Part shown: in pieces, positions 7,927-18,345 of the stretch | How the letters are laid out: each line of letters begins with the position of its first letter | Numbering within the stretch: position 1 is the first letter of the stretch | Source: CAVXDY01 sp963760715 | GTDB lineage: Bacteria; Actinomycetota; Thermoleophilia; Miltoncostaeales; Miltoncostaeaceae | Direction of reading: 5' to 3' | Assembly: GCA_963760715.1 (NCBI GenBank) | Contig: CAVXDY010000007.1 | Coordinates: 806,001 to 870,000, forward strand | DNA: 64,000 nt | The notes under the pieces: model-generated | Told to the model about the DNA's origin: nothing | The model's input: the letters and a program-made list of their open reading frames with translations, nothing else | Databases searched by the model: none | Translations under genes and position numbers: made by a program

Positions 7927-9162
7927 CTAGCCGAATGTGGCCCGCGCGGCGCCCAGGGCGCTCACGAGCACGTCGATCTCATCGTGCGAATTGTAGAGGT
8001 AGGCGCTCGCGCGGGCCGTGGCGCCCACGCCCAGGACGCTCATGAGCGGCTTGGCGCAGTGATGACCGGCACGGATGCAGACGCCCTGCCGGTCCACGAG
8101 CTGCGCGATGTCGTGCGGGTGCATGCCCGGCAGGCTGAACGACACCGCGCCCCCGCGCGCCCCGGGGTCGCGCGAGCCGTAGAGCGTGATGCCCTCGACC
8201 TCGCTCAGGGCGGCGAGCATGTGGTCCACGAGATCGATCTCGTGGGCCCGCACGGCGTCGAGCCCGATCGCGGCCAGGTAGTCGGCCGCGGCGCCCAGGC
8301 CCACGGCCTCGGCGATCGGCGGGGTCCCGGCCTCGAACTTCCACGGGATCTCGTTCCAGGTCGAGCCCTCGCGGGTGACGTTGGAGATCATCTCGCCGCC
8401 GCCCAGGAACGGCCCCATCGACTCCAGCAGCGCCGGCCGGCCCACGAGCACGCCGATCCCGGTGGGACCGAGCATCTTGTGGCCCGTGAAGGCCAGGAAG
8501 TCGCAGTCCAGGGCCCCGAAGTCGACCGGCATGTGGGGGACGCTCTGCGAGCCGTCCACCAGCACCAGGGCACCCTGCTCGTGGGCGAGCCGGGCGATCT
8601 CGGCGACCGGGTTGATCGTGCCGAGGACGTTGCTGGCGTGGACCACGGCGACCATCCGGGTGCGCTCCGAGAGCATGTCCCGGAGGGCGCCCGTGTCGAG
8701 CTCGCCCTCCGGGGTGACCGGGACGAACCGAACGACGGCGCCGGTGATCTCGGCCACGATCTGCCACGGGACGATGTTGGAGTGGTGCTCCATGTCGGTC
8801 ACGAGGATCTCGTCGCCGGCGGCCAGCCCGCGGACGCCCCACGCCCAGGCCACCAGGTTGATCGCCTCGCTCGCGTTCTTGGTGAAGACCGTGCACTCCC
8901 GCGGCGCGCTCACCAGGCGCGCCACCGAGTCGCGCCCGGCCTCGAAGCGCTCGGTGGCCTCCGCGGCCAGCGTGTAGACGCCCCGGTGGACGTTGGCGTT
9001 GGTCTCGCGGTAGTAGGCCTCCATCGCGTCCAGCACCGCGACGGGCTTCTGGGAGGTCGCGGCCGAGTCGAGGTACACCAGCGGGGCGCCGTTCACCCGC
9101 CGCGACAGGATCGGGAAGTCCGCCCGGAGGGCCGCGACGTCGATGGCGGCGGAGGTCCCCAT
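7927..9162 (-). CDS. sufS: cysteine desulfurase SufS
   Basis: 411 aa PLP enzyme, class V aminotransferase fold. It takes sulfur from cysteine as a persulfide for cluster assembly. HHSNIVPWQ, TGHKMLGPTGIGVLVG with the PLP lysine, and RAGHHCAKPLM with the active-site cysteine loop of group II desulfurases are all present. Length is normal. It is 4 nt downstream of sufC and directly upstream of its partner sufU. Confidence 0.96.
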   Translation of the reverse strand: MGTSAAIDVAALRADFPILSRRVNGAPLVYLDSAATSQKPVAVLDAMEAYYRETNANVHRGVYTLAAEATERFEAGRDSVARLVSAPRECTVFTKNASEAINLVAWAWGVRGLAAGDEILVTDMEHHSNIVPWQIVAEITGAVVRFVPVTPEGELDTGALRDMLSERTRMVAVVHASNVLGTINPVAEIARLAHEQGALVLVDGSQSVPHMPVDFGALDCDFLAFTGHKMLGPTGIGVLVGRPALLESMGPFLGGGEMISNVTREGSTWNEIPWKFEAGTPPIAEAVGLGAAADYLAAIGLDAVRAHEIDLVDHMLAALSEVEGITLYGSRDPGARGGAVSFSLPGMHPHDIAQLVDRQGVCIRAGHHCAKPLMSVLGVGATARASAYLYNSHDEIDVLVSALGAARATFG

Positions 9163-9166
9163 GGGC

Positions 9167-9934
<768 letters not shown>

Positions 9935-9947
9935 GGAACTCCTCGTC

Positions 9948-10274
9948 TCAGCGGATCAGCGGATGTGCGTGGCTCGGGGTGGGATCGATCAGGACGCGGC
10001 CGTCCCGGACCTCCACCGCGAACGTGGGGAGCGGCCGGATGGCCGGCGGCGTCAGGGCCTCGCCGGAGCGCAGCGAGAACGCGGCGCCGTGGCGGGGGCA
10101 CTCGATGCGGTCGCCCTCGACCCAGCCGCCCGAGAGCGACTCGAGCGCGTGGGTGCAGATGTCGTGGACCGCGAGGACCTCGCCGTCCACGCTCACCACG
10201 CAGACCGGTGTGTCGTCGACCACCACGAGGTGCGGCTCGCCGTCGGCGAGGTCCTCGAGCGAGATGGCGTCCAC
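9948..10274 (-). CDS. Rieske [2Fe-2S] ferredoxin of the suf operon
   Basis: 108 aa. The Rieske ligands are CTH (in DICTHALESLSGG) and CPRH (in RIECPRHGAAF), one Cys-His pair each. The protein looks like the ferredoxin subunit of non-heme oxygenases but has no oxygenase partner nearby. In actinobacterial suf operons a gene of this type is often found between sufD and sufC; its exact role is unsettled. Electron supply for cluster assembly is a reasonable inference. It lies 5 nt downstream of sufD. Confidence 0.9.
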   Translation of the reverse strand: MDAISLEDLADGEPHLVVVDDTPVCVVSVDGEVLAVHDICTHALESLSGGWVEGDRIECPRHGAAFSLRSGEALTPPAIRPLPTFAVEVRDGRVLIDPTPSHAHPLIR

Positions 10275-10279
10275 GGCGG

Positions 10280-11495
10280 TCAGCCCAGCTTCTCCCGGAC
10301 CGCGGCCTCGAGCTCGGCCCGCAGCTCCTCCAGGGTCACCTGCGCGAGGACCTCCTGCAGGAAGCCCATCACGATCAGCCGCTTGGCGGCGGCCTCGGGC
10401 ACGCCGCGCGAGCGCAGGTAGAAGAGGTGCTCGTCGTCAACCCGGCCCACCGCCCCCGCGTGCGAGCACTTCACCTCGGCCGTCTCGATCTCGAGGAACG
10501 GGATGGTGTCGGCGCGGGCTCCATCGTTGAGCACCAGGTTGCGGTTGGTCTGGTAGGCGTCGGTGCCGGGCGCCCCCGGGGGGACGACCAGGTTGCCGAA
10601 GAAGACCGTCCGCGCGTGGTCCTGGATGGCGCCCTTGTAGAGCAGGTTCGAGTAGGACTGGGGCGCCTCGTGCCGGGCCACCACGCGGTGCTCGAAGTGC
10701 TGCTCGCCCCCCGCGAAGTAGAGGCCCAGGGCCCGCGCGTCGGATCCGGGGCCGGCGCAGACCATCGTGGGCTCCACCCTCACGACGTCGCCGCCGAGGG
10801 TGACGACCACCGAGCGCGCGCGCGCGTCGCGGTCGACCCGGGCGCGCAGCAGCGCGTGGTGGCGCACCCCGGCTCCCCAGCCGATCACCGAGACGTGCTC
10901 GAGCTCGGCGCCCTGGCCCACGTAGAGCTCGACCACCGACGACGCCTGCACGGGCGCCGGGAAGTCGGGCGAGCGGTAGCGGTCGATCATCGTGAGCCGG
11001 GCGCCCTCCTCGACCACCACGAGCGAGCGGCCGAACACGCGGCCCGCGGCCCCCGTGGCCGACAGGATCGACTCCACGGGCAGGTCCACCTCGACGCCGC
11101 GGGGGACGTAGACGAAGGTGCCGCCGTCCCAGCGCGCGGCGTTCAGGGCGCCGGGCTTGTCCTCGAAGCCGACGAGGCCGTAGAGGCGCTCGCGCACCAG
11201 GGCCTCGTGGTCGGACAGGGCGGCGCCCAGCTCGGCCACGATCACGCCGTCGGGGAGCTCCCCGAGGTCCACCGCGCGCGGCGCGCCGTCGATCAGCTCC
11301 AGCCGCGCGGCGCGCTCGCCGACGGCGTCGGCCGGCGCGATGGGCGAGGCGCCCGGCGCCTCGGGCTCGGGCCCCTCGAGGGCGAGGTCGGCCGGCGGCG
11401 TGAAGCGCCAGACCTCCTCCTGCCCGGTCAGGCTGGGAAGGGAGGTCAGCCGCTCCCCTGCCGCCTGGCGCGCCTCCTGGGCCCAGGCGGCAGGG

Positions 11496-11503
<8 letters not shown>
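10280..11503 (-). CDS. sufD: Fe-S scaffold subunit SufD
   Basis: 407 aa SufB/SufD-family right-handed beta-helix protein. The C-terminal region carries CSHAGAVGRVDDEHLFYLRSRG and a following helix-rich stretch, the part that contacts SufB and SufC. YVPRGVEVDLPV matches the conserved core. It pairs with SufB in the SufBC2D complex. The start overlaps the end of sufB by 8 nt, which indicates translational coupling. Confidence 0.94.
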
Positions 11504-12902
<1,399 letters not shown>

Positions 12903-12923
12903 GGGTCCTCCCGGTCGCGTGGG

Positions 12924-12954
12924 ACGCGCGTAAGTCTCTAAAGGATACGCGCGT
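12924..12954 (-). promoter_or_regulatory. sufB promoter region with 9-bp inverted repeat
   Basis: ACGCGCGTA (12924-12932) and TACGCGCGT (12946-12954) form a perfect inverted repeat with a 13-nt spacer. On the minus strand the upstream arm runs into TATCCT (12947-12942), a good -10 candidate; TTCACG (12970-12965) sits 17 nt further upstream as a possible -35. A leader of about 30 nt would result. The element ACGCGCGTATCCTT recurs almost unchanged before the SufR-like gene. Confidence 0.55.
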
Positions 12955-13054
12955 GACCGTTATTCGTGAAGCGTGGTCTTCATCGGCCTGCGACGGCAGG
13001 GCACACCCGTCCGCGCGAGGGCCAAGCCTAACCCACCGCCCGCCGCGGGGGTCC

Positions 13055-14416
13055 TCAGGGGGCGGCCAGCTCCGAGCGCTCCACGACCGTGTGGCCGCCG
13101 AGGTCCCGCGTCCAGAACGCGACCGCATCGCCGTTGGCGTCCATCGCCACCGCGGGCGCCTCGCCGCCGGAGACGCCGACGTCGGAGATGCGGGTGCCGA
13201 TCGCGAGCGAGCCGTCCGCGGCGCGGGAGGTCGCGAGGACCCGGCCGGAGCCCGTCCACGCCACCACGCCCAGCCGGCCGTCCCCCACGGCCACCTGCAC
13301 GCCGCGGGGGGTCTGCTTGCCGGGATCGAGCGCCGCCGGGGCGGCCACCCCGAGGTCGGAGGCGATCACGGCCGCCCGCGTCCTCAGATCGGATCCGATC
13401 CACGCCGCCAGCGCGTCGCCGCTCGCGTTCGCGGCCAGCTGCGGCGGCCCGCCGTCCCGGTCCAGGCTGGGGCGCGAGCCCGCCACGGGCAGATCCTCCA
13501 GGGAGACCCCGTCGGCCAGCACCGGGCCGCGCCAGAAGTGAAGGGCCACCCCGTCGGCGCTCACGGCCACGACCGTGCCGTTCCCCGACACGACCAGGTC
13601 GGCGGCGAGGTCGCCGGCGGACTGGAACGGCAGCTCGCGGTCGACCGTGAAGGGCTGGCCGGGGGCCCGGCTGCTCGAGAACGCGGTGGTGCGGTCGCCG
13701 GGCAGGTCGCACTGCCACCACACGACGGCCTGCCCGGCGTCGCCCACGCTCACGTGGGGAGCCCGCAGCTGATCGCAGGAGCCCGATCCGGAGACGCCGT
13801 CGGGCGTGCTCCACATCTGGGCGCTGTGGCCCTCGGACACCTGCACCTCACCGTGATAGCCGGGATCGCCCGAGGTGTTCCCGGTGCCCCAGTGCCAGGT
13901 GGCCACGGCGACGCCCTGCCCGTCGATGGCCAGGTCGGGCCGGCCCGCCGTCCCCCGGGGGCTCGACAGCGTCTGGATGGGGTCCCAGCGCGTCGCGGCC
14001 GCCTGGCGCTCCCGCGCGCGCACCAGGAGGACGGGCTTGCGGCGCCGCAGGCCCGCGAAGCGCACGAGGCGGGTGCCGACCACCTGGCGCCACACCACCA
14101 CCACCCGGCCGCCGGCGTCCAGCGACACCTGCGGATCCACCGCGGGGCGCCCGCGCCGGGAGACACCCTCCGGCCGCGACCAGTCGCCGCCGGCCGCCCG
14201 GAACGAGACGACCACCATGGCCCTGCGGCCGGCGCCGCGCACCCACGCCGCGGCCGCGTCGCCCCGGCGGTTCATCGCCACGTCGGGCGAGCGCGCGACG
14301 AGGGGGCCCACCGAGGCCTGCTCGGCGGGGCTCCAGGCGGCGGCGGCCGCCACGGCGGAGCAGGCCAGGACGACCAGGGCCCCGGCGGCCGTGCGGCGGA
14401 CGCGCTCAGCCGGCAC
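13055..14416 (-). CDS. secreted beta-rich protein, paralog B of a tandem pair
   Basis: 453 aa, not assigned to a known family. A signal peptide (TAAGALVVLACSAVAAAA) leads into repeated units with the pattern SPDVAMNxxGDAAAAWVR, PDLAIDGQGVAVATW, PHVSVGDAGQAVVWW and PAVAMDANGDAVAFW, spaced by 60-100 residues. The units resemble blades of a beta-propeller-like surface protein. It is about the same length as the upstream neighbour and shares stretches such as GVAVATWHWGTG with it, so the two arose by tandem duplication. Their coding regions overlap by 11 nt. Role unknown; the position between suf genes and their likely regulator may be chance. Confidence 0.75.
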   Translation of the reverse strand: MPAERVRRTAAGALVVLACSAVAAAAAWSPAEQASVGPLVARSPDVAMNRRGDAAAAWVRGAGRRAMVVVSFRAAGGDWSRPEGVSRRGRPAVDPQVSLDAGGRVVVVWRQVVGTRLVRFAGLRRRKPVLLVRARERQAAATRWDPIQTLSSPRGTAGRPDLAIDGQGVAVATWHWGTGNTSGDPGYHGEVQVSEGHSAQMWSTPDGVSGSGSCDQLRAPHVSVGDAGQAVVWWQCDLPGDRTTAFSSSRAPGQPFTVDRELPFQSAGDLAADLVVSGNGTVVAVSADGVALHFWRGPVLADGVSLEDLPVAGSRPSLDRDGGPPQLAANASGDALAAWIGSDLRTRAAVIASDLGVAAPAALDPGKQTPRGVQVAVGDGRLGVVAWTGSGRVLATSRAADGSLAIGTRISDVGVSGGEAPAVAMDANGDAVAFWTRDLGGHTVVERSELAAP

Positions 14417-15785
14417 CGAAGGCCGCCCTCTCGACCACGGTCACCCCGGCCACGACGCGGGTCCAGTAGGCGACGGCGTCGCCCGAGGCGGCCACGCCCG
14501 CGACCGGCGGCGGGACGGCGCTCACGCCGCCCGCTCCGGAGATGGGCGCCGCGGGGCCCCACGCGCCGTTCGCGTCCCGCACCGCGGCGAGCACCTCGCG
14601 CGTCCCCGACAGGGCCAGGGCCACCGCGGCGGGGCCGCCGGCCGTCGCGACCCGGATCGCGCGGACGCCCGCGGAGGCGGGCGAGAGGCTGCGCCGCGGC
14701 CCCACCGTGTCCCCCAGGTCGGCGGTCACCAGCCTGCCTCCGGACGCCCATACGGCGACCGTCGAGCCGGCGCTCGCGCCGGCCAGGCCGAGCGCCGGGA
14801 GGATGCCCGTGAACGAGGCGGTCGAGGAGGCGCGCGGCGCGGGCAGCAGCGCCAGGTCGAGGGCCGGCGCCGCGGCGCTGGCGCGCCACCAGTTCAGCCG
14901 CATCGCCGATCCGGCGCTGCGCGACCCGCTCAGGCCCACCACCACTCCCCCGTCGTTCACGGCGAGGTCGGAGGTCTGGGGCCCCCGGGTGTCGAAGGGC
15001 AGGCGGCGCTCGCGGCTCCACCGCCCGGGGACGTCGCCGCGGGCCACCGCGTACGCGGTGGTGCGCCCGCCCACGAGCCGGCATTCCCAGCTCACCACGG
15101 CCTGGCCGCCCGTCCCGACCGCCACCGACGGCAGCCCCGTGCCCTTGCGGCACTCGGTGGCGTGGGACACCGACCGGGGCGCCGTCCAGGCCTGACCCGG
15201 AACCCGCTCGGCCAGTTGGACGCGGCCCACGAATCCGGGTGAGCCGGGCGCGGTGCCGGTGCCCCAGTGCCAGGTGGCCACCGCGACGCCGTGCCCGTCG
15301 ATCGCGATCTCGGGCGGCCCCACCTTCTGCTGATCGCTGGAGAGCGCGGCCACCGCTCCCCAGGGTCCCGCCACCCGCCGCTCGCGGGCGAAGGCGACGT
15401 AGACGACCTGGGTGCGCGGGCGTCCGCCGACCGTGAGCACCCGGTCGCGCACCACCTGGCGCCACCCCACCACGGCGACGCCGGCCCGGGAGATCGCGAC
15501 GGTGGGGTCGGCGGCGGCGCGCCCGGGGGGCGAGACGACGGCCACGGGCTCCCAGGACCCGGCGGCCCGGCGCCGCACGGTGGCGACGATCTCGGGCACG
15601 CCCCCGGGCAGGGTGCGGACCCAGGCCGCGACGGCCGCGCCGCGGGCGTTGACCGCGACGTCGGGCGCGTGGGCCTCGCCGGGGTCGACCGAGGCGCGCT
15701 CGGGGGGCGTCCACGCCGCGAGCGCGGGCCCTGCGCCCGCGAGGAGGAAGGGCAGCGCCGCGACCACGAGATACCGGGATCGCAT
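14406..15785 (-). CDS. secreted beta-rich protein, paralog A of a tandem pair
   Basis: 459 aa with a signal peptide (LVVAALPFLLAGAGPALA). The same repeat style as its downstream paralog is seen: APDVAVNARGAAVAAWVR, PTVAISRAGVAVVGW, PEIAIDGHGVAVATWHWG, PSVAVGTGGQAVVSW. It has more Cys-poor linker sequence in the second half than the paralog. TACCGT lies 8 nt before the ATG on the minus strand, so a near-leaderless start is possible. It is divergent from the SufR-like regulator, and the short 56-bp gap holds both promoters. No enzyme motif is seen. Confidence 0.75.
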   Translation of the reverse strand: MRSRYLVVAALPFLLAGAGPALAAWTPPERASVDPGEAHAPDVAVNARGAAVAAWVRTLPGGVPEIVATVRRRAAGSWEPVAVVSPPGRAAADPTVAISRAGVAVVGWRQVVRDRVLTVGGRPRTQVVYVAFARERRVAGPWGAVAALSSDQQKVGPPEIAIDGHGVAVATWHWGTGTAPGSPGFVGRVQLAERVPGQAWTAPRSVSHATECRKGTGLPSVAVGTGGQAVVSWECRLVGGRTTAYAVARGDVPGRWSRERRLPFDTRGPQTSDLAVNDGGVVVGLSGSRSAGSAMRLNWWRASAAAPALDLALLPAPRASSTASFTGILPALGLAGASAGSTVAVWASGGRLVTADLGDTVGPRRSLSPASAGVRAIRVATAGGPAAVALALSGTREVLAAVRDANGAWGPAAPISGAGGVSAVPPPVAGVAASGDAVAYWTRVVAGVTVVERAAFGAG

Positions 15786-15788
15786 GTC

Positions 15789-15820
15789 TGGAGACGGTAC
15801 ACCGGGACGCGTGTATCCTT
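15789..15820 (+). promoter_or_regulatory. promoter of the SufR-like gene with sufB-type element
   Basis: TGGAGA (15789-15794), an 18-nt spacer and TATCCT (15813-15818) form a plausible promoter. ACGCGTGTATCCTT (15807-15820) matches 13 of 14 bases of the element in the sufB promoter. GGTACAC and GTGTATC around it form an imperfect dyad. Confidence 0.5.
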
Positions 15821-15841
15821 GGCGATCCGGGGCGCCGGCGG

Positions 15842-16591
15842 ATGGGGGGCAGAGTGACGGGCGCGGAAGAGCGCACGGATCGCGACATCGGTCGCCTCGC
15901 CGAGGCCCTGGGCGACCCCACGCGGCGGCGCGTCTTCTTCGCGGTGCGCTCCGCGGGGCGCGAGCAGTCCAAGGGCGACGTGGCCTCGGCCGTCGGAATC
16001 GACCGGCGCCTGGCCGGCTTCCACCTCGACAAGCTCGTCGAATACGAGTTCCTGGAGGCCCGGTTCCGGCGCGCCGAGGGGCGGGGGGGCCCGGGGGCCG
16101 GCCGGCCGCCGAAGCTCTATCGCCTGGCCGATTCGGAGGTGCTCATCGCCCTCCCCGAGCGGCACTACGATCTGCTCGCCTCCCTCCTCCTGAGGGCCAC
16201 GCGGGCCGAGGGCGACGGCACGCCGCAGGAGGTGCTCGAGCGGGTGGGCCACGACTTCGGCTTCGAGCTCGGCCTCGCCGAGGTGGCCGCCGGGCGCGGC
16301 GCTCCCGGGCCCGACGGCCTCGACGCGGTGGGCGAGGTGGTGCGGCTGCTGTCGCGCTACGGCTTCGCGGCGCGAGCCGAGGGCGACGCCGGCCTGCGCG
16401 CGTGCGCATGCCCCTTCGAGGAGCTGGCGTTCGACGACCCGGAGCGCATCTGCGGCCTCGACCACGCGATCTGGCGCGGCATGCTGGCCGCGTTCGCGCC
16501 CGACGCCACCCTGAGGGTGGCCGAGACCCGCGCCGAGGGCAGCGAGGCCTGCGTGGCGACCGTGGACGCCGCGGGCCGGTCCTCCGGCTGA
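15842..16591 (+). CDS. SufR-like winged-helix transcriptional regulator
   Basis: 249 aa. An N-terminal ArsR/DeoR-type winged helix is seen (LAEALGDPTRRRVFFAVR, then DVASAVGIDRRLAGFHLDKL, about residues 12-60). The C-terminal half contains three closely placed cysteines at about 188, 190 and 204 (ACACPFEELAF and ERICGLDH), the pattern of SufR-type repressors that sense an Fe-S cluster. The gene is 3 kb from sufB, separated by the divergent paralog pair, and its promoter carries the same 14-bp element as sufB. Likely role: repression of suf and of itself when clusters are plentiful. An alternative GTG start is at 15854. Confidence 0.78.
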   Translation: MGGRVTGAEERTDRDIGRLAEALGDPTRRRVFFAVRSAGREQSKGDVASAVGIDRRLAGFHLDKLVEYEFLEARFRRAEGRGGPGAGRPPKLYRLADSEVLIALPERHYDLLASLLLRATRAEGDGTPQEVLERVGHDFGFELGLAEVAAGRGAPGPDGLDAVGEVVRLLSRYGFAARAEGDAGLRACACPFEELAFDDPERICGLDHAIWRGMLAAFAPDATLRVAETRAEGSEACVATVDAAGRSSG

Positions 16592-16616
16592 GGGCCACCG
16601 CGCGGGACCGCTCGGC

Positions 16617-16892
16617 CTAGTCCTTCACCCGGGTCGTCCCGAAGAGATAGGTCATCACGGCGAAGACGACCGTCATGACCGCGGCGGCGATGGGGTCGGC
16701 GCCCCGTCCCTGGATCGTGGCGGCGATCACCTCGGCGAAGAGCGCGATGGTGATGAGGCCGAACATGATGAAGCCCAGCCAGTTCGCCCAGCCGATGGGG
16801 AGGTACTTGCGGGTGCCCACCGCGGAGGCGGCCGGCGCGTAGTTCGCGCGGCGGCCACCGGTGCGCTTCTTGCTCGACTGGCCCCGTGCCAC
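16617..16892 (-). CDS. small two-helix membrane protein
   Basis: 91 aa with a basic N terminus (ARGQSSKKRTGGRR) and two hydrophobic helices, about residues 36-57 (WLGFIMFGLITIALFAEVIAA) and 66-84 (AAAVMTVVFAVMTYLFG). No family is recognised. The GTG start has TACCCT 6 nt upstream, so a leaderless transcript is likely. It is divergent from the methyltransferase operon, with two back-to-back -10 elements in a 38-bp gap. Confidence 0.7.
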   Translation of the reverse strand: MARGQSSKKRTGGRRANYAPAASAVGTRKYLPIGWANWLGFIMFGLITIALFAEVIAATIQGRGADPIAAAVMTVVFAVMTYLFGTTRVKD

Positions 16893-16898
16893 GGCGGC

Positions 16899-16904
16899 AG
16901 GGTA
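16899..16904 (-). promoter_or_regulatory. -10-like hexamer TACCCT, leaderless start
   Basis: TACCCT then 6 nt then the GTG at 16892 on the minus strand. Confidence 0.4.
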
Positions 16905-16918
16905 GCACCGGCGATCGG

Positions 16919-16924
16919 TAGCCT
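16919..16924 (+). promoter_or_regulatory. -10-like hexamer TAGCCT, leaderless start of six-gene operon
   Basis: TAGCCT then 6 nt then the GTG at 16931. It is divergent from the TACCCT element 14 bp away. Confidence 0.42.
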
Positions 16925-16930
16925 GCCGTT

Positions 16931-17881
16931 GTGCCTCCCCGGTCCGCCCAGAGCTCCGACTGGCGAGAGGTGCTCATCGCCGCGGCGGCGCTCGAGACCG
17001 GGCTGCTCGCGGCCCTGGAGGAGGCGCGGCCGGTGGACCAGGCGGCCGATGCGACGGGACTCGACCGCCGGGCGGCGCGGATCGTGAGCACGGCGCTCGT
17101 GGGCCTGGGGTATCTCGAGGAGGACGGGGACGGCCTGCGCGCCACCGGGCGCGCCCGCGCGCTGCTCGCGCCGGCCGGCGAGGGGGCCGACCCCGCCGGA
17201 GAGCTCCACCTGGAGGCGCGCGCCATGCGCAGCCACCTCGGGCTGGAGGAGACCCTGCGCAGCGGCCGGCCCGTGGACGACGTCTCGGGCGGCGACCCCG
17301 CCACCGTCGAGCGGTTCATGCGGGCCATGCGGAACGTCGCGGCGCCCCGCGCTCCGCACAGCGTCGCTGCCCTCGGGGCTCCTCCGCCGGGCGCGCGGCT
17401 GCTCGACGTGGGAGGGGCGCCGGGCACCTATGCGCGCGCCTTCGCGGCCGCGGGATGGGACGTGACCGTGTTCGACCAGCCCGGGACCCTGGAGGTGGAG
17501 GGCCCCGGCCTGCGCGCCGCGGGCATCGTGACGGTCGCGGGCGACGCCACCCGCGCCCTCCCCGGCGAGGGGTGGGACGCGGTCTACCTGGGGAACGTGG
17601 TCCACCTGTTCGATCCGGCGACCGCGCGGGCGCTGGTCGCCCGGGCGGGGGCGGCGCTGGCCCCCGGCGGCACGCTCGCGGTGCAGGAGGTGCTGGGCGA
17701 CCGGAGCCCGCAGGGCCCGGAGTTCGGGGTGATGATGCTGGTCTCCACGGAGGGGGGCGACGCCTACCCCGAGGCCGCCTATCGCGACTGGATGGCGGCG
17801 GCGGGCTGCCCGCTGGAGCGCGCCGTCGTGATCCAGGACGGGTGGCACCACCTGCTGCTCGGCCGGCGCGTGGCCGGATGA
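16931..17881 (+). CDS. SAM-dependent methyltransferase with N-terminal dimerisation helix domain
   Basis: 316 aa. The first 100 residues resemble the winged-helix dimerisation domain of small-molecule O-methyltransferases (QAADATGLDRRAARIVSTALVGLGYLEE). The Rossmann domain starts at LLDVGGAPGTYARAFA with the SAM-binding glycines, followed by VTVFDQP and an LGNVVHLF segment. Substrate unknown. First gene of a six-gene run joined by start-stop overlaps, so it is probably cotranscribed with a thioesterase, an amidohydrolase and three others. Confidence 0.83.
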   Translation: MPPRSAQSSDWREVLIAAAALETGLLAALEEARPVDQAADATGLDRRAARIVSTALVGLGYLEEDGDGLRATGRARALLAPAGEGADPAGELHLEARAMRSHLGLEETLRSGRPVDDVSGGDPATVERFMRAMRNVAAPRAPHSVAALGAPPPGARLLDVGGAPGTYARAFAAAGWDVTVFDQPGTLEVEGPGLRAAGIVTVAGDATRALPGEGWDAVYLGNVVHLFDPATARALVARAGAALAPGGTLAVQEVLGDRSPQGPEFGVMMLVSTEGGDAYPEAAYRDWMAAAGCPLERAVVIQDGWHHLLLGRRVAG

Positions 17882-18345
17882 GGGAGCCGCTCGCCGACGC
17901 GGGGCCCACCGCGGAGCGGCCCCCGTTCCGGTTCAGCGCGCGATGCCGCGTGGAGATCGCCGACACGGACCTCGGAGGGGTCGTCTACTACGGCCGCTAC
18001 GCGCACCTGATCGACCGCGCGATCCTCGCCCACCGCCGCCACCTGGGCATCCCCGGCCTCGGCCCGGACGGCCACCTCTTCGTGGTGCGCTCCATGTCGG
18101 TGGAGTACCGCGCCTCGGCGGTCTTCGACGACCAGGTGGAGACGTTCGTGCGCGTCGCGAGCATCGGGCGCTCCAGCCACGTCGTGGAGGCGCGGCTCGA
18201 GCGGATCGGCGACCGCCCGGAGCACCTCGTCGACGCCCGGGCGGTGATCGTGGGCGTCCAGGGCTACTCGGGGCGCCCGAGCCGCATGCCCGAGGCGATG
18301 AGGGGGGCGATCGCCGCCTTCGAGGGGATCGGGGCCGGCGGGTGA
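17878..18345 (+). CDS. 4HBT-family acyl-CoA thioesterase (YbgC-like)
   Basis: 155 aa. The hot-dog fold signature is clear: ADTDLGGVVYYGRYAHLIDRA with the active-site aspartate, then SMSVEYRASAVFDDQVE and a beta-strand core. Such enzymes hydrolyse short or aromatic acyl-CoA thioesters. The ATG at 17878 overlaps the previous stop as ATGA, which fixes the start. The first 20 residues are a Pro/Arg-rich extension. Confidence 0.85.
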   Translation: MREPLADAGPTAERPPFRFSARCRVEIADTDLGGVVYYGRYAHLIDRAILAHRRHLGIPGLGPDGHLFVVRSMSVEYRASAVFDDQVETFVRVASIGRSSHVVEARLERIGDRPEHLVDARAVIVGVQGYSGRPSRMPEAMRGAIAAFEGIGAGG

